Origin: Actinomycetota bacterium
GTDB taxonomy: Bacteria > Actinomycetota > Rubrobacteria > Rubrobacterales > Rubrobacteraceae
Reading direction: 5' to 3'
NCBI GenBank assembly: GCA_020200675.1
Contig: JAIVIG010000124.1
Location: 1-9,980 of the forward strand
Length of the DNA: 9,980 bases
Of the stretch, positions 6,723 to 9,980 are shown piece after piece. A model generated the notes under the pieces. It ran no database searches. It had not been told where the DNA came from and was given only the letters and a program-made list of their open reading frames with translations. The translations under genes and the position numbers were made by a program. How positions within the stretch are numbered: the stretch's first letter is position 1; each line of letters opens with the position of its first letter.

Positions 6723-6788
6723 GGCTTCAGGTTTCAGGCTGCAGGCATCAGCAAAAAACCTGCAGCCTGAAACCTGATACCTGAAGCC
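6723..6788. terminator. Long heptamer-based hairpin between convergent genes (probable bidirectional terminator)
   Basis: The left arm, 6723-6745 (GGCTTCAGG...GCTGCAGG), pairs with 6759-6788. All 23 left-arm bases are matched, with a 7-base bulge in the right arm and a 13-base loop ending in six A. It begins one base after the TAA of the small ORF and ends 6 bp before the stop codon of the minus-strand protease gene, so it separates two convergent genes. Both arms consist of tandem heptamers of TTCAGGT/TTCAGGC type. There is no downstream T tract on the plus strand. For the minus strand the A6 lies in the loop rather than after the stem, so classic intrinsic termination is uncertain. It may be a dispersed repeat element that serves as an mRNA end. 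Confidence 0.7.
6726..6785. repeat. Tandem heptamer repeats in inverted orientation (TTCAGGY units)
   Basis: Plus-strand units are TTCAGGT, TTCAGGC, TGCAGGC and a degenerate ATCAGCA (6726-6753). Read from 6785 on the minus strand, the units are TTCAGGT, ATCAGGT, TTCAGGC and TGCAGGT. The right arm therefore carries one extra unit (ATCAGGT). The period is 7 bp in both arms. Confidence 0.75.
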
Positions 6789-6794
6789 TACCTT

Positions 6795-7943
6795 TCAGTT
6801 CGCACACCCGCCGGTGCTCACCGGTTCGGTGCTTTCGGCGGCGGTCGCCAGGCGGCGCTGAACTATCTGGGAGGGGATACCGTAGCCTGAGTCGCTCGAG
6901 TTGGCGCGGCTGGCGAAGACGGTGGCGACGACCTCGCCGGCCCCGTTGACTACGGGGCCGCCCGAGTTGCCGGGCCGGACGTAGACGCGGAAGCTGGTGA
7001 CGGTGCGCTCCACCGGGCCCTGGTTGTAGGCGTCGCCGGAGATCACGCGCCGCGTCACGCCGGTTCGGGCTGGCTGGACGTCGAGCGGGCCGTTCTCCGG
7101 GAAGCCGAGTACGGCGCTCACCTCGCCGTACTCCGGCGCTGCGAGCGGCAGCGGGTCGAGGCCGAGGCCGTCAACGCGCAGGACCGCCACGTCGTTCTTG
7201 TCGTCGAAGAGGACGACCTCGGCCCGCTTGCGCGGCCCCGCGCCCTCCGGCTGGACCCTGGTTGCGACCTCTCCGGCGACCACGTGGGCGTTGGTGACGA
7301 CGAGATCCGGGGCGGCCACCCAGCCCGAACCCTCGACGCCGTAGCCGCAGGCCAGGCTGCTCACGCGCACCGTCCGAGAGGAGGCCGCGAGCACCTCCGG
7401 GTCCTTCGCGACGCGCTCGTTCGGGACGGCCACGTCGACCTCGGGGCCCCGGATCTGGGGAAGCGGTTCGAGCTCGGCGACGGCCTGTGTGAGGAGCTCG
7501 GAGGGCATCCGCTCGTTGAGGGCCTGCAGGATGCGGGACTCCTGCACGGCGGGGTACAGCCCCGCGAGGGGCGGGGACTGGAGGGCGAAGATGCCGACCG
7601 CCCACACCAGCACGAGGGAGAGCGCGAGCCCGAGCGCCGCCCCCCCGAGCCCGTCCAGCGCCTCCGAGGCCGGGCTCGAGAGCCGGCTCCTCAAGGCGCC
7701 CCCCGCAGCACGCGCCAGGACCTCCCCGAGCACCGCGAAGGCCAGGATGCTTACCAGGGTGATTCCCGCGCCGAAGATCGGGCTCTCCCCCTCAGCCAAC
7801 AACAGCGGCGCCAGCCGCGAACCTAAAGCGGCTCCCACGACCACCCCCACCAGCGAGAAGACGCCGGCGAGGAACCCCGTGCGCGCGCCGCGCAGCACGA
7901 CCAGGAACACGAACAGCGCTATGAAGAGGTCTATGATGGTCAT
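6795..7943 (-). CDS. MarP-like membrane serine protease (CvpA domain plus trypsin-like domain)
   Basis: This 382-residue protein starts at ATG 7943 with MTIIDLFIALFVFLVVLRGA. A CvpA/colicin V production-type domain has about four membrane helices (about residues 3-18, 24-41, 58-78, 100-121). It is joined to an extracytoplasmic trypsin-like protease. The triad is His220 (VVTNAHVVAG), Asp251 (DKNDVAVL) and Ser327 (VRPGNSGGPVV). Cys199 and Cys380 match the two cysteines that form a stabilising disulfide in Mycobacterium tuberculosis MarP, a protease needed for acid and oxidative stress resistance. The same role is plausible here but inferred. An in-frame GTG at 7970 would add nine residues; ATG 7943 is preferred because the CvpA domain starts there and a TAGAAT box lies 7 bases upstream. 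The gene is divergent from rlmN. Confidence 0.9.
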   Translation of the reverse strand: MTIIDLFIALFVFLVVLRGARTGFLAGVFSLVGVVVGAALGSRLAPLLLAEGESPIFGAGITLVSILAFAVLGEVLARAAGGALRSRLSSPASEALDGLGGAALGLALSLVLVWAVGIFALQSPPLAGLYPAVQESRILQALNERMPSELLTQAVAELEPLPQIRGPEVDVAVPNERVAKDPEVLAASSRTVRVSSLACGYGVEGSGWVAAPDLVVTNAHVVAGEVATRVQPEGAGPRKRAEVVLFDDKNDVAVLRVDGLGLDPLPLAAPEYGEVSAVLGFPENGPLDVQPARTGVTRRVISGDAYNQGPVERTVTSFRVYVRPGNSGGPVVNGAGEVVATVFASRANSSDSGYGIPSQIVQRRLATAAESTEPVSTGGCAN

Positions 7944-7950
7944 CCGGCAG

Positions 7951-7956
7951 ATTCTA
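7951..7956 (-). promoter_or_regulatory. -10 box placed for leaderless transcription of the marP-like gene
   Basis: On the minus strand TAGAAT (7956-7951) is followed by 7 bases and then ATG 7943, so the transcript would begin at or one base before the start codon. No Shine-Dalgarno is seen before this ATG. A convincing -35 is lacking. It also argues against the longer GTG start at 7970, which lies upstream of this box. Confidence 0.5.
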
Positions 7957-7987
7957 CCGTCTGGGGCCACACTCTTGGGGCCGCCGG

Positions 7988-7993
7988 TATAAT
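7988..7993 (+). promoter_or_regulatory. -10 box placed for near-leaderless transcription of rlmN
   Basis: TATAAT at 7988-7993 is a perfect -10 consensus. Transcription is expected near 8000, only about 3 bases before ATG 8003, and no Shine-Dalgarno is present. No good -35 is seen at 16-18 bp. An upstream TTG at 7997 would fall before the expected transcript start, so ATG 8003 is preferred. Confidence 0.55.
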
Positions 7994-8002
7994 CCGTTGG
8001 CG

Positions 8003-9046
8003 ATGAGAGCCACAGTGTTTCTACCCGACGTACAGAAAGTGCTCGAAAAGAGGAGCGAGCCGGCTTACCGCCTCGAGCAGGCCTACTCCGCCCTGACCCG
8101 TTCCCTGATCCGGGACTGGGAGGAGGCTACGAACCTGCCCAAGGGGTTGCGGGCCGTGCTCGCCGAGGGCGCTCCCGCGGCGGTGCTCGAGTTGCGCGGC
8201 GTCTCGCGGGCGACCGACGGCACCCGCAAGTACCTCTTTCACACCCGCGACGGCCACGCCATAGAGACCGTCATGATCCCCGAGAAGGGACGGCACACCG
8301 TCTGCATCTCGACCCAGGTCGGATGCCCGATGGGCTGCAAGTTCTGCGCCACGGGACTGCTCGGCATCAAGCGCAACCTGAAGGCGCGCGAGATCGCGGA
8401 GCAGGTCTTCGTCGCCGCCCGAGATATCGCCCCCCACAGGGTCTCCAACGTCGTCGTGATGGGGATGGGCGAGCCTTTCCTGAACTACGACGAGACGCTC
8501 GAGGCGCTGAAGGTACTCAACGATCCGGACGGGTTTGCTCTGGCGGCGCGGCACATCGCGGCTTCGACGAGCGGGCTGGTTGACAGGATCCGGCGCTTCG
8601 CCGACGAGCCGGAGCAGTTTCACCTGGCGATCTCGCTCCACACCCCCTTCGAGGACGAGCGCAAGGAGCTCATGCCCGTCGCCGCCAGGCACCAGATCCC
8701 CGAGCTCATGGACGCCGCCCGCTACTACGTGGAGAAGACCCACCGCAAGCTCTTCTTCGAGTACACCCTCCTCGCCGGGGTCAACGACCAGCCCAGGCAC
8801 GCCGAAGCACTCGCCGAGCTCCTGGATCACCCGCTCTACCATCTGAACCTCCTCCGCTTCAACTGGACGGACACCGGCTTCTCCGCGACCTCGCAGCGCG
8901 GGGCGCGGGAGTTCCTCCGGTACGCGAGGAGCCTAGGTCTCCCGGCGACGCTGCGGCCGAGCCGGGGCCAGGACATAGACGCCGCTTGCGGGCAGCTCGC
9001 CGCGAAAGACCTCAGGGGCCGTACCGCCGTCTCGCTTTCTTCCTGA
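8003..9046 (+). CDS. rlmN: Dual-specificity RNA methyltransferase RlmN (23S rRNA A2503 / tRNA A37 C2-methylation)
   Basis: This radical-SAM enzyme methylates carbon 2 of A2503 in 23S rRNA and of A37 in a subset of tRNAs, tuning translation fidelity in the cytoplasm. From ATG 8003 it has 347 residues, the usual length. The 4Fe-4S motif GCPMGCKFCATG supplies Cys108, Cys112 and Cys115. Cys101 lies seven residues upstream of the first cluster cysteine. The C-terminal Cys329 in DAACGQLA is the methyl-carrying residue of the family. Other hallmarks are VVVMGMGEPFLNYDE, LAISLHTPFEDERKELMP, EYTLLAGVND and LRPSRGQDIDAACGQL. TTG 7997 would add two residues but is disfavoured by the -10 box. The stop is 4 bp before the next gene, so it is probably the first gene of an operon with two PH-domain membrane proteins. 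Confidence 0.95.
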   Translation: MRATVFLPDVQKVLEKRSEPAYRLEQAYSALTRSLIRDWEEATNLPKGLRAVLAEGAPAAVLELRGVSRATDGTRKYLFHTRDGHAIETVMIPEKGRHTVCISTQVGCPMGCKFCATGLLGIKRNLKAREIAEQVFVAARDIAPHRVSNVVVMGMGEPFLNYDETLEALKVLNDPDGFALAARHIAASTSGLVDRIRRFADEPEQFHLAISLHTPFEDERKELMPVAARHQIPELMDAARYYVEKTHRKLFFEYTLLAGVNDQPRHAEALAELLDHPLYHLNLLRFNWTDTGFSATSQRGAREFLRYARSLGLPATLRPSRGQDIDAACGQLAAKDLRGRTAVSLSS

Positions 9047-9050
9047 GCTC

Positions 9051-9530
9051 TTGAAGGCCGAACCCGCAGAGAGGCTGGACCCGCGGGCGAAGACCCTGTG
9101 GCGCATAACGGGCGCTTTAGGTGCGCTCCCGCTGCTGGCCGTCGGAGCGTTCGTTGGCTGGAGCTTGCTGCGGGTGGTGGAGGTTCCTTTGCTGCTCGGC
9201 GTTCTGCCGGTCCTCGCGGCGCTGGTGCTGTTCGCGGTGCTCGCGGGCGTGGTACCGGACCTGAGGTGGCGGCGGTGGCGGTACGAGATCCGGGACGAAG
9301 AGGTGGACCTGCAGCGGGGGATCGTCTGGATCAGCCGGACGCTCGTGCCGCTCGCCCGCATCCAGCACGTCGATACCCAGAGCGGCCCGCTGCAGCGCCG
9401 GTTCGGGCTGGCGACGGTCGTCTTCTACACGGCCGCCGGGGCGAACCAGATCCCCGAGCTCTCGACCCCCGTCGCCGCCGAGGTGCGCGACCGGATCGCC
9501 GACCTCACGCGGGAGCAGGATGAGCTCTGA
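9051..9530 (+). CDS. PH-domain (bPH_2) membrane protein, YdbS-like
   Basis: This 159-residue protein has two hydrophobic segments near the N-terminus (about 19-38 and 45-68, GALGALPLLAVGAFVGWSLL and LLLGVLPVLAALVLFAVLAG). A bacterial PH domain follows (about 72-150) with WRYEIRDEEVDLQRGIVW, RTLVPLARIQHVDTQSGPLQRRFGL and VVFYTAAG. This is the layout of small YdbS-type proteins, whose biochemical role is poorly defined; members have been linked to membrane stress and export. The TTG start at 9051 lies 4 bp after the rlmN stop and has no strong Shine-Dalgarno, so it probably depends on coupling. The start is uncertain by a few codons, but the hydrophobic segment begins soon after. It overlaps the next PH-domain gene by 11 bp; such YdbS/YdbT pairs are common. 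Confidence 0.85.
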   Translation: MKAEPAERLDPRAKTLWRITGALGALPLLAVGAFVGWSLLRVVEVPLLLGVLPVLAALVLFAVLAGVVPDLRWRRWRYEIRDEEVDLQRGIVWISRTLVPLARIQHVDTQSGPLQRRFGLATVVFYTAAGANQIPELSTPVAAEVRDRIADLTREQDEL

Positions 9531-9980
9531 AGTCCGCCACCTCCACCCGGCGGCGATGCTCATCGACGCCGTAAAGACCATCAGACGCTGGGTGAGCGCC
9601 TTCGTCATCCCAGGCGTAGCGATCCTGGCGAGCCGGGGGTTCAGCATGCAGACCGTCGCCTTTATCCTGCTCGGAGCCCTCGTCGCGGCGGCGCTCGCGG
9701 GCCTCTGGGGCTTCCTCTCGTGGCGGGCCACCACCTACGAGGTCTCCGGCGGCGCCTTCCGCCTGCGGTGGGGCGTCGTCCAGAAAAACGAGCGGACGAT
9801 CCCCCTTGAGCACGTCCAGTCCGTGGACACGGTGCAGGGGATCATCCAGCGCCTATTCGGCGTCGTCGAGGTGAGAATAGAGACGGCTGGGGGCGGGGCG
9901 AGCGAGCCCGACGCCTCCCTCCCGGCGCTGGACCGCGCCGACACTGAGGCATTGCGGCGCGAGGTCGAGGGCTCTCGCAG
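9520..9980 (+). CDS. PH-domain (bPH_2) membrane protein, YdbT-like, N-terminal part (runs off the right edge)
   Basis: Starting at ATG 9520, 153 codons are open to the window end, beginning MSSEVRHLHPAAMLIDAVK. Two hydrophobic segments (about 25-38 and 45-65, VSAFVIPGVAILAS and VAFILLGALVAAALAGLWGF) precede a first bacterial PH domain (about 69-130). That domain has TYEVSGGAFRLRWGVVQKNE, RTIPLEHVQSVDTVQGIIQRLFGV and VRIETAGGG, similar to the same segments of the upstream gene. YdbT-type proteins usually carry two or three such domains, so two thirds of the gene is probably missing here. ATG 9520 overlaps the end of the upstream gene by 11 bp, with GGAG at 9512-9515 as Shine-Dalgarno. The gene pair is likely translated together; partners and function are unknown. 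Confidence 0.85.
   Translation, partial: MSSEVRHLHPAAMLIDAVKTIRRWVSAFVIPGVAILASRGFSMQTVAFILLGALVAAALAGLWGFLSWRATTYEVSGGAFRLRWGVVQKNERTIPLEHVQSVDTVQGIIQRLFGVVEVRIETAGGGASEPDASLPALDRADTEALRREVEGSR

Noticed and set aside
7943..7970. Longer GTG start of the marP-like gene adding MAPDGRICR
   Set aside because: It lies upstream of the TAGAAT box that fits ATG 7943, and the added residues do not belong to the CvpA membrane domain.
8021..8842. 273-codon minus-strand frame inside rlmN
   Set aside because: rlmN is unmistakable on the plus strand; the antisense frame has no recognisable content.
9117..9734. 205-codon minus-strand frame across the two PH-domain genes
   Set aside because: Covers the junction of two overlapping sense genes with clear PH-domain motifs; the composition is Arg/Pro/Gln-rich shadow.

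Overview
The window looks like chromosomal DNA from a high-GC actinobacterium, most likely Rubrobacter or a close relative. This rests on the strongly GC-rich third codon positions, a MarP-type CvpA/serine-protease fusion (typical of Actinomycetota), and several genes with a -10 box placed right at the start codon, as in leaderless actinobacterial transcripts. The genus is an inference. No mobile element, CRISPR array, tRNA or rRNA is visible.

Left part (1-6457), carbohydrate region. A truncated TetR-family regulator gene runs off the left edge on the minus strand. Its 5' region holds a near-consensus promoter overlapped by two copies of a probable operator, set 32 bp apart. Four plus-strand genes follow: a glycogen-debranching-enzyme-like glucosidase, a beta-phosphoglucomutase-like HAD phosphatase, a GH65 disaccharide phosphorylase whose GTG start overlaps the mutase stop codon (TAGTG), and a GT4 glycosyltransferase behind a very strong Shine-Dalgarno. 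The mutase/GH65 pair is a classic module: phosphorolysis of an alpha-glucoside (trehalose, maltose, kojibiose or similar) gives beta-glucose 1-phosphate, which the mutase turns into glucose 6-phosphate. The debranching-like enzyme and the glycosyltransferase suggest that a gluco-oligosaccharide or compatible solute is made and broken down here. The exact substrate cannot be read from the sequence.

Middle (6458-6794). A 63-codon helical small ORF, apparently leaderless, is followed at once by a long hairpin built from tandem heptamers (TTCAGGY type). The hairpin separates it from the convergent marP-like gene.

Right part (6795-9980). A minus-strand membrane serine protease (CvpA domain plus trypsin-like domain, with the two MarP-type cysteines) is divergent from rlmN, the dual-specificity rRNA/tRNA adenine-C2 methyltransferase. 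Both start codons sit just downstream of a -10 box in a gap of about 60 bp. rlmN is followed at 4 bp by a YdbS-like PH-domain membrane protein. That gene overlaps by 11 bp a second PH-domain membrane protein (YdbT-like), which runs off the right edge.

Most of the content belongs to known families. The parts that deserve a second look are the tandem TetR operator, the leaderless -10 arrangements, the heptamer hairpin, and the unassigned substrate of the carbohydrate cluster.
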